Source: Phaeodactylum tricornutum CCAP 1055/1 (taxonomy: Eukaryota > Bacillariophyta > Bacillariophyceae > Surirellales > Neidiaceae). Taken from it: a DNA stretch of 64,000 nucleotides. A model generated the notes under the pieces. The model did not search any database. It worked only from the letters and a program-made list of their open reading frames with translations, and was not told where the DNA came from. Made by a program: the position numbers and the translations under genes. Each line of letters begins with the position of its first letter. Position 1 is the stretch's first letter. Below, in pieces: positions 42,714 to 53,173 of this stretch. The stretch spans positions 248,001 to 312,000 of the forward strand of contig NC_011685.1 in the NCBI RefSeq assembly GCF_000150955.2, written 5' to 3'.

Positions 42714-43619
42714 ATGTTGTCTACCGCTGTCCGCACGTCCTTTAAGGCTCCTCGTGGTCTCCAAGTCCGCTTGATTTCTTCTTTGCCCGGTTCCTCCCCA
42801 AATCAAAAGGATGACTCCAAGAAGGAGCGCCGTGAATTGCATTCTACTGTACAGCGAAAGGCTGACGTTGCCGACCAGTCGGTGGGAACTACCATGGCAA
42901 CGGCGAGTAGTACCACTCGGAGTAGTCTGACGGATCGCTTCATCGTTACCGTCGAAGCCACCGTGAGCAAGATCTTCCCTGCCGGATTTGGTTGGCAGAC
43001 GTCATCGATCATTGCGGAAAACTCGCTCGGTTACTCTCCCGATACCATGAGCTTTGCCCTCACGACCGGATTTGGTGACGCCGTTGGTGTGCTCCTAGGT
43101 CACGTAGGTTACTATGGATTGAAGAAGTCTATTTTGGCGGCGGACAGCATTGACATGACGGAAGAATTCCAGAAAGGTGTCTTGCTGGGATCCGCCGCGT
43201 TTTGCTCCGGAACCGCTTGGCAACCGCTCGTCAACGCCTTTCAGGGCGCCAATCTGCCCTTCAATCAGGTCTTTCTAGGAACATGGGCGGGTTGCGGGTT
43301 GGCCTTTTACGTAGGCCTCCGTGCAGCCCGGACCGTCATGTCGGGACCGATGCAGTACATTGAAGCGCCGACTTTTGCCAACAGCCAAACGGACATGGGC
43401 TTGTCGGTTGCCATTGGTGGAGCTACCGGATTTTTTGTAGGCACAGATGCGGCCTATCTGCCTGACCAAAACTTTTTGAAGGGTGTGGTTGGGATTGCGG
43501 ACGGTACGCCCGACTTGGTTGGCTGTGCCATTGCTGGTTCTTCCACGGCGTTGGGATTCATGACTGCTCAGTCGGCTATGAATTTAGCCTACCCCAAGGG
43601 CAAGAGTTGGAACGATTGA
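42714..43619 (+). CDS. Conserved-looking membrane protein of unknown function
   Basis: 301 aa, one exon. The first 90 residues are basic and Ser/Thr-rich with a presequence-like start (MLSTAVRTSFKAPRGLQVRLISSL), suggesting a mitochondrial or plastid location. The rest has several Gly-rich hydrophobic segments: TMSFALTTGFGDAVGVLLG, GVLLGSAAFCSGTAWQPLV, FLGTWAGCGLAFYVGL, LSVAIGGATGFFVGTDAAYL and a final hydrophobic hairpin. There are probably four to six membrane segments. I do not recognise the family. Confidence 0.75.
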   Translation: MLSTAVRTSFKAPRGLQVRLISSLPGSSPNQKDDSKKERRELHSTVQRKADVADQSVGTTMATASSTTRSSLTDRFIVTVEATVSKIFPAGFGWQTSSIIAENSLGYSPDTMSFALTTGFGDAVGVLLGHVGYYGLKKSILAADSIDMTEEFQKGVLLGSAAFCSGTAWQPLVNAFQGANLPFNQVFLGTWAGCGLAFYVGLRAARTVMSGPMQYIEAPTFANSQTDMGLSVAIGGATGFFVGTDAAYLPDQNFLKGVVGIADGTPDLVGCAIAGSSTALGFMTAQSAMNLAYPKGKSWND

Positions 43620-44216
43620 CGCGTGCGTTTTTGCTTTTTGGAAGTCTTTCTGTCTGGTTTTCCATTGTTGAAACGGATTGCCAACGAGAGATTTTGTTTG
43701 GTTTTGACGAAACCGCGATTTTACTGAAACGACGGTTTCAACATTTTGAGTTGTTCTTTTGGACACTCCTATAATCTTTTTGAGTTTTCTTTTGTAATCG
43801 AGTGTGAATTTGCATTAGCGTAGAATGGTGCTGTATTGAGACGGAAACACGACATTGTTCCCGCGGCTGCGTTTTTGACTGTGGGTTGACCCAGATGTCG
43901 CCCCCAAACTCGAAGGAAACTACGTTCAGTGGAGCTACGGAAAGAACCGTTTCGGATTCGTGGAAACCAGTCGTCAAAGTCTTTTGCGCTGGTTCGATTG
44001 GTGGAAAATACTGTCTGTCGGCCAGACGCAGACTGATATTTTCGAACGGAATAGGCAATCCGGTCACTGTCTCACTCCAACTATAACTAATGGTCCGATT
44101 CTGTCGGACGCGATTGTTCAGACGAATTAGAGAAGCTATAGGCGACAAGCAGTTCGAGCGGTCACACGCAAGAGGTTGAGATTCCCATACCGCAGCACGG
44201 GTTGCCGAAGCAAGTG
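43620..44216. other. Intergenic region
   Basis: About 600 bases between two plus-strand genes. A 174-codon minus-strand frame (43738-44262) begins at an ATG but overlaps the AFG1 start and has no recognisable domain, so it is not called. Confidence 0.45.
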
Positions 44217-45824
44217 ATGCGGAGAGCTTTCCACCAGACGCGAGTGCCGTTGCGATTCGCATCTCTACCTAGGCGATGGCCAACGGCGCGGACAGAAATC
44301 GCCAATGTCCTCCAGCGGTTTCTGTCCGGAACGGCGATTCGCTATTACGGAAATGAAGATTCCTCTCTTCCGACTTTGACTGCCGAAAAATCGTCGGCCA
44401 CCAAACGATTGCTCTTGGACGTTTTGAAAGAAAAAGTAGACGGAGGACACTTGAGAGACGATGCCGCCCAGATCCGGGCCGCCAAACGCCTACACCGTCT
44501 CCAGCAGGCATTGCATAGCTACACTAATGCACCTCTTGTCGAAGAGTTTCGGCGGGAGGAGGAACAGACACTTGAACAAAAGCGAGCACAACGATGACGT
44601 GAGGCTGCGTTGGCGGAATCACCCGCCGAATCAGAAGGGAGAGATTACTTGTCTTCCGATGATCGACGTGAAAAGAAAGCGGAAGCTATGCCTAAAGCAT
44701 CACCTACTCCTCGAGCTAAAATACCTCGTGGGTTGTATCTCTACGGAGCGGTTGGTACTGGCAAGTCCATGCTCATGGATGCCTTCTTCGAAGTCGCCTG
44801 TGTCAAAAACAAGCAGCGTTTCCACTTCCACGCCTTTTTGGCCATGATGCATCGGCGCATCCATGAGCTCAAACAAGAGGACTTACGATCGCGTGGTCGC
44901 AACTTTCACGTTGACACTTTGCTGCGGAACAACCCTGTTCACCGAGTCGGAGTGCAACTCGCCGATGAAATAACGTTGCTTTGCTTGGACGAGTTCCAAG
45001 TTACCGATGTAGCGGATGCCATGATTTTGTCTCAGCTCTTCGCCGTGCTGTTTTCCCTAGGTACGGTCGTTGTAGCTACGTCCAACCGACCACCGGAAGA
45101 TTTGTACGAAGGTGGTTTGAATCGGCACAGTTTCTTTTTACCATTTATTGATCTACTGAACCGATACTGTGTCACGCACAAAATTCAGTCTTTGGTGGAT
45201 TACCGCCGCGTCTTGTCGCAAGATTGGGAGAGCTTCTTCTTGGTAGCAGACCGCGGTGACTTCTCCAAAGCAAAAGAAAGCATTGACACGATGTTGACGC
45301 AGCTTAGAAGTGGAGCAGACGTAGTATCGGTGGACTTGAATACCGGCTTTGGACGCGTCTTGAATGTACCGAATGCCGACACCGATCGGATGGCCGCCCG
45401 CTTTTCGTTCACAGACTTGTGTGCCAAGGAACTGGGCGCGTCGGATTACCGAGCGATTGCTCGCGAATTTTCCGTCATTGTACTGGAAAATGTTCCAGTC
45501 TTGACGCTCAAATCTCACGACCGGGCTCGACGGTTTATTACCCTCGTCGACGAGTTGTACGAAGCCAAGGCAGTCTTGTTGTGTTCGGCCGCGGCGGATC
45601 CGGCCCATCTATTCCGAGATTCGTACGTGGACGTGAGCACGAATGAAGAATCCGACGTTGCGCTCGGTATCGATCAGGCCACGAGTCAAGGGCATTCCGT
45701 AGGAGCCCTAGCGAGTGTTCGGGAGCTGAGTTTTGCGTTTCAACGTGCCGAGAGTCGTCTACGTGAAATGACTTGTCGACGGTGGTGGAACGAACGGCTA
45801 CCGCGAGTTCCCGGCGCGATGTAA
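44217..45824 (+). CDS. AFG1: AFG1/LACE1-like mitochondrial AAA-type ATPase, frame interrupted by one TGA
   Basis: From the ATG at 44217 the frame begins with a basic mitochondrial presequence (MRRAFHQTRVPLRFASLPRRW), then the AFG1 N-terminal helix (LHRLQQALHSYTNA). A TGA at 44595-44597 falls in a charged coiled-coil stretch (EQKRAQ R/stop/REAALAES), after which the same frame stays open to 45824. The downstream part has Walker A GAVGTGKS, Walker B LLCLDEFQVTD, RGRNFHVDTLLRNNP, TSNRPPEDLYEGGLNRHSFF and the closing TCRRWWNERL. AFG1 proteins help quality control of respiratory complexes at the inner membrane. The stop is followed by C, a leaky context, so readthrough, a real mutation or a sequence error (CGA to TGA is one change) are all possible. 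Confidence 0.87.
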
Positions 45825-45877
45825 GTTTGTGTTATGCTAGAGGGATGACCAGTCAACCTATCCGTCACTGGTTAGTA

Positions 45878-47008
45878 CTATCTATTTAGAACGGCACTAA
45901 AGGAAATGCCATTGATTTCGTTAATGACGTCTTCCACTTGGGGTACCGCTGGAATGCTGTAGTGTGCGGATACGTTGCCGCGTGGGGCATTCTCCGGCCG
46001 GACGCGACAGGCGACCATCCCGGCATCTTTGGCCGCGCGCAAATAGGCATCCCGATCCGATACGACCAGTATGAATTTGGGGTCCAGCTGGAACTGCCCC
46101 AACATTTCTTGCACAATCACCGACGGCTCCTGTGTGCCATCCTTGAGTAACAAATCAAAGACGACTTCGTTCAATTGTCGTTTGAAGTCTTCCATTCGTT
46201 CCCCTTCCTGAGAGTCCGGTACGGTGTTTCCCAATCGCGGGAAGAGCGCAATCTTCATGGACCGTTTGGTGAGATACTGTAGGAGACCGCCAGTTCCAGT
46301 GAGTGCCATCCAGCGCGTGGCACTGTTCGGTCCCGGTTCGGTGACGGCTCTTTCCCGAGCCGCCCAGTGTCCGGCGGCGTCGCCCTGGTGGGCGTTTTGC
46401 TGCACTTGGTACTTGGCGAGATCGACAGTGGCGAGACCCCCACCGACCCCCTTTTGACTCAGTTTGTCGGCGTACTTGGCCCGGACGTCCGAGGCGCCGG
46501 GAGAAAAGTCGCGTACTTTCGGACGCACTGGTGCAAGAGTGGCCAATTGGCCAGTATTGGCAACAGTGTTACTGCTATTGTCATTGGTGGTGCGATTGTC
46601 GTTGGCGGTGTCACTACTACCCCAGTCGACGTTGAGTAGATTGGCCACTTGTCGAATGGCGGAAACGTTGGGTTGTACCGTGCCGAGTCGTGGACGGGAC
46701 GTCGTGTCGGATGTAGAGTCGCCGGCTTTCGAGATCCGGGAGGAATCTACCGCACGCGTGAGTACATCGAAATCGAAACAAACGGCCTGTACGTGACAAT
46801 TCTTACTCGCGTTCTCGACGCGATGGACCGGTTTCGGATCGTTCCAAGCCGCCGGAGCGCCTCCGTAATCCAACAGACGACTCATGCCGCCCGCTGCGAA
46901 CCAACGTGTGGTTATCGGCGACGATGAATGCCGTGCGGCGGAACGGACTAGGAGTGGATACAACAAGGAACGATGCGTCCAGTGTTGGAAGGATGACACC
47001 GACGCCAT
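45878..47008 (-). CDS. Probable mitochondrial HAD-like protein
   Basis: 376 aa from the ATG at 47008; the longer frame starts only at a TTG. The N-terminus (MASVSSFQHWTHRSLLYPLLVRSAARHSS) is basic with Arg/Ser and fits a mitochondrial presequence. HAD-like features are VQAVCFDFDVLTRA (DxDVL nucleophile motif), MKIALFPRLG, and FILVVSDRDAYLRAAKDAGM, which resembles the HAD metal-binding motif, separated by a long Asn/Thr-rich insertion. A phosphatase or related activity is possible but the match is weak; the middle could be a cap or simply disordered. Tail-to-tail with AFG1, 53 bp apart. Confidence 0.65.
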   Translation of the reverse strand: MASVSSFQHWTHRSLLYPLLVRSAARHSSSPITTRWFAAGGMSRLLDYGGAPAAWNDPKPVHRVENASKNCHVQAVCFDFDVLTRAVDSSRISKAGDSTSDTTSRPRLGTVQPNVSAIRQVANLLNVDWGSSDTANDNRTTNDNSSNTVANTGQLATLAPVRPKVRDFSPGASDVRAKYADKLSQKGVGGGLATVDLAKYQVQQNAHQGDAAGHWAARERAVTEPGPNSATRWMALTGTGGLLQYLTKRSMKIALFPRLGNTVPDSQEGERMEDFKRQLNEVVFDLLLKDGTQEPSVIVQEMLGQFQLDPKFILVVSDRDAYLRAAKDAGMVACRVRPENAPRGNVSAHYSIPAVPQVEDVINEINGISFSAVLNR

Positions 47009-47687
47009 TGGAAGGGATGTATTCAATCAAAGTGTGTTGAGAGCGACGCTGAGAGTGTGGTGGACTGTCAATCCTTTTGCTGGACAGTCGAGCGTAGACC
47101 GTTACACCGTATGACTGACACAATCGTATAGGAAGTATACGATGCGCGAGAACAGGAAGGCTTTTGCTTTGGGCTTGCGTTGGATGCCATGGACAGTGAT
47201 CGATACGATTGATTACATTGGGAATACCGAGGGGACAAAAGCCTATACTAGTAGGTACGATGACGTGACAAAGACACGATCGTTTCTTTCTATATAGATA
47301 GTAGTCTCAATGAGAGACAGACCGACACAATCTGTATAATTTTGGACATTGATACTTAGTCCAAGCGAATCCGCGACAAATTGTTGTTCCAGGTGCCGTC
47401 GAGAAGTGCGACCTACCTACCTACCTACCTATTCCAGTCGACCCACCGAACCACGAACAACGAAGGAAAAGCCGAGACGATTTGCCTGCCAACACCACCA
47501 CGAATGACACTATCAACAAACGACCATCGACTTCCATTCCCCTAATCCTCCGACACCCTTCTCGTGACGATACGATCCCCGCTTACTGTTATAACTCGAA
47601 CACTGTCACAATTTCACAATAGCCTCCGTTTCTGCGCGTACAGACTCCTCGTTCCGTTGTGGTTGCCTGGCGGATCGACCGAGACCT
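47009..47687. other. Divergent promoter region with CCTA repeat
   Basis: About 680 bases between the HAD-like gene (minus) and the MFS transporter (plus). Includes the tandem CCTA tract at 47411-47432. No gene called. Confidence 0.5.
47411..47432. repeat. CCTA tandem repeat
   Basis: About five copies of the four-base unit ACCT in a row, some 255 bases upstream of the MFS transporter start. A short microsatellite likely to vary between strains. Confidence 0.8.
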
Positions 47688-49025
47688 ATGAATTCCGTGG
47701 CTCCCCCGCCGGATTTCGCGGCGAGCGTTACCGGGGCCCGGGACGTCTTGCAGCGTGGCACGTTGTACGGATCCACCTCATTGGCTCTGTTAATCGCGGC
47801 CAGTTCCTTGACCATGCCGCACCAACAGACGCGTCGTGACGAACTCGGCTGCGATTCGCTGTGTTTCGGTAGCATGACGTCGGCACGTTCCCTCCTCACC
47901 CTCCTGGGCGCCACGGTGATTGGCCGAGTCTCGGACACGCGGGCCTTGGATCATCTCGGTGGAGCCCGAAAACTATGTCTCGTACTGGGAGTCGTCGCGA
48001 CGGCAGCGAATCTGTTACTGGGGAATCGTGCCCAATCGCTCCCGCAGTTGTGGATGAGCATCCCGCCCGTGGCCTTACAGCAAAACATGAACGTCCTCAA
48101 GGCTCTCCTGTCGGAATACCACGATGCGCTCGACAGCTCGGCAACCGAACGGGCCGGCAGTGTCGGATCACTCGGAATGGCCTCGGGGTTGGCCTTGATG
48201 GTGGGCCCGTTGGCCGGTTCACTCATTCTACAAACGTACAATCAGGCCACGATCGGGGCGCTCGCGTTTTTGTTGCTCTCCGCCGCGTTGGTCGGGGCCC
48301 TCCCCACGTTGCCAACCCACCACAGTGCTTTCACGCCAAGTAAAGCCTCTGTCGCGACAATACCAACAAAAACATCAACAAGCAGCATCTGGAATCTGAG
48401 CTCGATTCAGTCCCCAGCCGCCATCTTCTTGTTAACCAGTCGTTTGCTCTCGACACTTTCCTTTCATATCTTTCAGACCATTTGGACCGTTTCGCTCCGG
48501 GAACGCTTCAATTTTGGTCCGAAAGACTACGGTCGCTTCTTTTCCATGATTGGGCTCTTCTTTGCCTTGTCCCAAGGCGTCTTTGCCAAACTGCTATTGA
48601 AACGGTTCGGCGACGCCAAACACGGTCGTGTACGTTTGCTCACGACTTGCTTCTCGGTCATGGCCTTGAACCGCTTCCTCGCGTTTCGAACTACCAACAT
48701 TGGCCTGGTATACATTCTCTTTGCCACCATGGTGGTGGCCGTTGGAGTGATCGCCACCATTTTTGCCGCCGACACGTCACTGATCGCCAAACCGGAAGAA
48801 CGGGGCAGCTTTTTTGGACTCGTTACTGCCGTCGAGAGTGGATCCGGAATGGTAGGTCCCCTTTTGGGAGGAGCCCTAGCCTATTGGCATCCCATCCACG
48901 CTCCCTTGGCGGCTGTACAGGTCCTCGACATTGGGACGCTACTCATGTTCGCGATTGGCTACGAACGAATCGTTCTGGGACAGTTGGAACGGCAAAAAGC
49001 CGCGGCCGGGAAAAAACTGCAATAA
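47688..49025 (+). CDS. Major facilitator superfamily transporter
   Basis: 445 aa, one exon, ATG at 47688. About 10-12 hydrophobic segments in two halves, with MFS features: GSMTSARSLLTLLGATVIGRVSDTRAL (the loop 2-3 motif region, GRVSD), GMASGLALMVGPLAGSLIL (motif C-like), a central Ser/Thr-rich loop (about residues 205-235), then GRFFSMIGLFFALSQGVFAKLLLKRFGD and GLVTAVESGSGMVGPLLGGAL repeating the pattern. Transport is by proton coupling or facilitated diffusion in this family. The substrate cannot be told. No organelle presequence is obvious. Confidence 0.88.
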   Translation: MNSVAPPPDFAASVTGARDVLQRGTLYGSTSLALLIAASSLTMPHQQTRRDELGCDSLCFGSMTSARSLLTLLGATVIGRVSDTRALDHLGGARKLCLVLGVVATAANLLLGNRAQSLPQLWMSIPPVALQQNMNVLKALLSEYHDALDSSATERAGSVGSLGMASGLALMVGPLAGSLILQTYNQATIGALAFLLLSAALVGALPTLPTHHSAFTPSKASVATIPTKTSTSSIWNLSSIQSPAAIFLLTSRLLSTLSFHIFQTIWTVSLRERFNFGPKDYGRFFSMIGLFFALSQGVFAKLLLKRFGDAKHGRVRLLTTCFSVMALNRFLAFRTTNIGLVYILFATMVVAVGVIATIFAADTSLIAKPEERGSFFGLVTAVESGSGMVGPLLGGALAYWHPIHAPLAAVQVLDIGTLLMFAIGYERIVLGQLERQKAAAGKKLQ

Positions 49026-49265
49026 GAGTCGCCCGTGTCTCTCGATCTCTAGACATCTTTTTTCAAACCCTCAATAGAGATTTTACAGTTAGACTGGACA
49101 GCTACGACACGTTTTTTTGCGAGGGTAAAGATACATAAATGTGTACACGTGTGGTCACTAATCGGCAATTTTGAAGTTTTGTTACTAGTGGGCAAAATCA
49201 AGAAATACTTAAAAAGACACACGTGTCAACCTGACATCGGAGACGACCTTCTCCAATCTCTTACA

Positions 49266-49811
49266 TTAGCGTACCATCGGAGTTTTCAAGGCCCTCTGCT
49301 TGATGCAGAAGCCGCATTTGGGATAGAGCGTAAGTCCAGCAATCGACACAGCGACGGGCACTTCTTCGTTACAGGGAACGGCGCACGAAAAGACGAGCAT
49401 GAGAGCATGACACTGAGCGTTCAAGAGAGAGTGGCCATCGTTCTCGCATTTGATGCCGAGGCAACACAAAGGTGTCAAGCATGGAGCTCCCGGCTTGAAG
49501 CAGCATTCCAAGTTGAAGCAACATATTCCCGCCTACGAGTTTGCACAAAGACAGGGCGTTAGACGTTTCATCTAGTGTGCTGTAGCAACCGTTCCGCGTT
49601 TGTCTATATCAAGACGCTCTCTCGTATCGGCGCAGTGGTCGTAGATTTCTCGTAGCGTTCTAGCGCACTCGTCCTAGATCGACACTTCCATCCTGCTTAC
49701 CTTTCCACTACATCCGAGACATTCACACCCGGAAAGAATTGACAGGTTGGCACAGCACAGTGCACAGCACAAGATGAGGTCATCCTCAGCAATCGCGTCG
49801 CCGTTTCTCAT
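49266..49811 (-). CDS. Cysteine-rich small protein, tandem copy A
   Basis: Two exons, 49811-49701 (37 codons) and 49532-49266, with a 168-nt intron (GTAAGC...CGTAG, phase 0), giving 125 aa. Exon 1 has DDLILCCALCCANLSIL and a CxCxxC run; exon 2 has AGICCFNLECCFKPGAPCLT, then IPLCCLG-type and CGFCIKQRAL motifs. I count 20 Cys. It is a paralogue of copy B at 50119-50683 with the same exon lengths (111 and 267 nt) and phase, but at three exon-2 positions where B has Cys it has Ile, His and Phe. The short hydrophobic stretches suggest a membrane-associated or metal-binding protein, loosely like PLAC8 proteins, but I cannot assign a family. Confidence 0.8.
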
Positions 49812-50118
49812 GGTTGCAATGTGGATACGGTAGAAAATGTGAGCAAAACATCAGTGACCGAGTTTTCGGAATTCCAAAGCAAAAAGATTTCACTTCTGTG
49901 GAAGACGGATAACTGTAAAGTTTTCTTTCGAAGCTTCCAGAGCTACCAAGTTATTCGGAAATAATGATCGATAAAACGCCAGATAAATAAATAATTTTTA
50001 AATGCCGCTTTCTGATGGCAAAATATTGCTCTCAGTCCAAACGCAACGTAAATTTCAGGGGGGCAACGAACGGCACGCAAAATTACATTTCGACCGAAAG
50101 GACAATTGTTGCGTTTGG

Positions 50119-50683
50119 TTAACGCTGCATGTCTTCCTTCAAGGCTTTTTGCTTGATGCAAAAACCGCACTGGGGGTAAATTGTGAGACCGGCAATCGAC
50201 AATGCCAGGGGCACTTCTTCGTTGCAGGGAATGGCGCATGTGCACACCAAAAAGAGGGCATGGCATTGCGAATTCAGTACGGAACAACCGTCGGTCTCAC
50301 ACTTGCATCCGAGGCAGCAAAAGGGTGTCAAACAAGGGGCGCCCGGCTTGAAGCAGCATTCCAAGTTTAAGCAACAGATGCCGGCCTAAAATTTGGCAGG
50401 AGTCAGAACAAAAGGTCGTCAGACGAATCTCTTGTGGCAAACAAAATGCCACTGTTTTTTTTGTGAAGGCAACCGGGGCGATTCCAAAGGCGGCAAATGA
50501 AGCTCGTACATTGCAAGTCCCTCCCCACTGTATTCAGAACGCATGCTGGATCTCGGATCTAGCTGTGCTCACCTTTCCGCTGCATCCGAAACATCCACAG
50601 CTCGGCAGAATCGAAACGTTGGCGCAACAAAGCGCACAACACAAGATGAGCTTCTCCTCATCAATGGCGTCGTCGTTTCCCAT
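50119..50683 (-). CDS. Cysteine-rich small protein, tandem copy B
   Basis: Two exons, 50683-50573 and 50385-50119, with a 187-nt intron (GTGAGC...TTTTAG, phase 0), 125 aa with 23 Cys (18%). Exon 1 reads EEKLILCCALCCANVSILPS, followed by CGCFGCSGK. Exon 2 contains CCLNLECCFKPGAPCLTPFC, CCLGCKCETDGC, LVCTCAIPCNEE and YPQCGFCIKQKAL. No signal peptide is evident. Exon lengths and phase match copy A exactly, showing a recent tandem duplication. Function unknown; Cys pairs suggest metal binding, disulphides or lipidation. Confidence 0.82.
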
Positions 50684-51230
50684 TGTTACAGAGGTGGCTT
50701 TATAAGATGTGATGTGATTTACTGTTGGCACGATGTGATGAGATTTACTATTAGCAAGACTGGGTATTCCGAAGTCGGAGTCGAGAAAAAGCTTCCGCCA
50801 TGGATGGACAACAATAGTAAGTAAATGGTAGCAAACACGGCGAGAAGAGTTTCACAATCAATTTGTTTCGCCAAATGTTTAAAAGATCGTGCCATTTGAG
50901 TCCCTCCAATCGCTTGAAACGCTACCAAAATTAACGTCTTTTACTGTAAAACTCCTAACTGATATAGAGTACTTATGGACTCATCGTCCACATGAGCCGT
51001 ACAAACGCGATTCACCGACCCACGACTCCTTACCTTTCCAAGTATTGTCGCGGAAATCGTGAAAAGGCCTCGGAGAACCGATATTTGCAGACCGGTAGAA
51101 AGCGAACTGCTTGCCTTCTACTCTCATCTGACACCTTGAAATTATCGTGCTTCTCTTTTTAATCCGATCGTTCGACCGTCACCACAGTAGTTCGGTACGG
51201 CAGGAATCAGATTGGTTGCCTTGGATATGT
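50684..51230. other. Divergent promoter region
   Basis: About 550 bases between cysteine-rich copy B (minus) and the ankyrin gene (plus). No gene seen. Confidence 0.5.
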
Positions 51231-53110
51231 ATGAGCTCCACGGCGCCGAGAGCTGTGCTTCCCACCGCCGACGAACAAGCACCTCCTTCGCCCCACGAAG
51301 TGGACCTTCCGCGAAGCTCGTCGGCCTCTGCGAACGATCCTAATACGCCCGTGGCGGGCTTGGGACAGTCGGTTTCCGGACGTCTGCGATCACTATGGAG
51401 TCGTCCTTTGCAATCGACCGCTTCGCAAGAAGAAACAAACTTGATGCACGAATGGATCGCCCACATAAGTCCAAACACGCAGCCAGGCGGAGCGCAGCTT
51501 CAGGATTCACAATGGGAAGCTGTGAAATCTAGATGTTCCACACACCCACACGAGGCTTCCCAGCTCGATCGGCGGGGACGCACGTGTCTGCATGCAGCGT
51601 GTGCGAAAAAGCCTCCCATTACAGCTGTTTCTGCCCTCGTGACAGCTTGTGGACGCCATGCCGATATCCTTCTCGAAAGCGACCAACATGGGCGGACACC
51701 ACTCAGTATTGCCGTTTGGAACGGCGCCGATAATGACGTGGTTTCGGTACTGGTGCAACTGAGTCCCGCGTCTGCCGCACTACACGATAGTGAGGGCCAT
51801 CTACCGCTGCACCTGGCCTGTACAAGAAGTTGTACGGGACAGGTCGAGGTCGTAAGCCTATTGCTGCAGGCGTTTCCGGAAGGGGTTACCCACGAAAATT
51901 TCGCCGGGTGGAGACCGTTGCATACCGCCATACATTCGCCGGTATCTGTGGAAGTAATCCGACTGCTTGTGGAAGGTAAGGCGACGCTTTGTGCAATTCA
52001 CTCTCGTGTAACCAGTTTATATCCAACATTGAACTTTGCGTCGTTTCAGCCGATCCGGAAGGAGTCGTGAACGATAACTGTGGAACTAGCCCCTTGTATA
52101 TGGCGATTCTTCACAAAGCCCCGTTTAAAATTATCAATTGTCTAGTCGAAGCAAATCCGAGCTGCATTTCAACGAGAGATAGAAATCATGGATTTCCATT
52201 GAGACGAGCTATTGAACATCGATCATCTATAGAGATACAATCCTGTTTCTGCACAAGTGCGGAAGTAGTGCTGGACACTGATCCTCACGTTCATAAAACA
52301 GCTTTACACGAAGCTTTGGAACGCGGTATGGCTAAAGAAGCAACAGTTGCACTCTTGCTCCGCACAGCTCCAGGAATCGCTTTGACTCGGAGCAAGTCGG
52401 GTCAGACGCCGTTGATTCTTGCTTGTCAGGAATGGCAAAAACGTACCAAACTGAACTATAGACCAGATGAACCACATGTCCAACAGGCATGGAGAACTGT
52501 TGAACACTTAATGAGAGCTGCTTTCTACGGATCTTTGAACAATGCTTACCATTATCCTGTTTTGCATGCTGCTGTCGGGTTGCAAGTGCCGTCAGAAGTT
52601 GTCCAGTACGCTATTGCTCAGTATCTGGATCAGCCTTCTCGTCGGGATTTCATAGGCAGATACCCGCTACAGTTGGCAATTGAGAACCGTCCTCCTGTGG
52701 ATTTCCCGTTCCTTGGTCAATCGGCAGAATCCTATACGATGACTAAAGAATGTGCGATTCTCAAACTACTCGACACGTACCCTGAGGCGGCGAGATCTCG
52801 TGACTGCAACGGAAGAGGAATGTTGTCGTTGGCAGCCGAGTCGAATTCTGTGTCGATCCGAGTGCTTCAGCAACTTTGGAGCCTTGACACATCGGCGTTG
52901 GATACATTCGATCCATTGCACAAATTGTACCCATTTCAGATAGCAGCTATGCCCAAGCAACCTTTGCCAAAGCTCGAATTCCAAAAGGCAACGCGAGAAT
53001 GGTTTGAAGCAGAAGAGTTGCTCCATTTGGAGTCGATTTTTCAGCTGCTCAAGCAAGTTCCTAAGCTGGTTGTTCAAAACCAATACAATGAACAGAAGTC
53101 TTCGTCCTGA
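51231..53110 (+). CDS. Ankyrin-repeat protein
   Basis: Two exons, 51231-51975 and 52050-53110, with a 74-nt intron (GTAAGG...TTTCAG, phase 1), 601 aa. The join restores RLLVE/ADPEGVVNDNCGTSPL. Ankyrin repeats are visible from about residue 110: DRRGRTCLHAACAKKPPITA, DQHGRTPLSIAVWNGADNDV, DSEGHLPLHLACTRSCTGQV, FAGWRPLHTAIHSPVSVEVI, GTSPLYMAILHKAPFKIINC, HKTALHEALERGMAKEA, SGQTPLILACQEWQK, then weaker ones (YPLQLAIENRPP, RGMLSLAAESNSVS). The first 75 residues are Ser/Pro-rich. No catalytic domain is seen; it is probably a protein-binding scaffold. The ATG at 51231 is chosen because the longer frame starts only at a GTG. Confidence 0.87.
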
Positions 53111-53173
53111 TCGAATCTCAAGCCTAGCGACTCAGTGTAACTGGGTAAGATGTTGAATGCTATAGAAATCGCT

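Noticed and set aside
43738-44262. 174-codon minus-strand frame with an ATG
   Set aside because: No domain, overlaps the AFG1 start antisense, composition as expected by chance in this GC range.
44595-44597. Selenocysteine reading of the TGA in AFG1
   Set aside because: The position falls in a charged coiled coil where Arg, Gln or Glu is expected and no Cys is conserved; readthrough or error is more likely.
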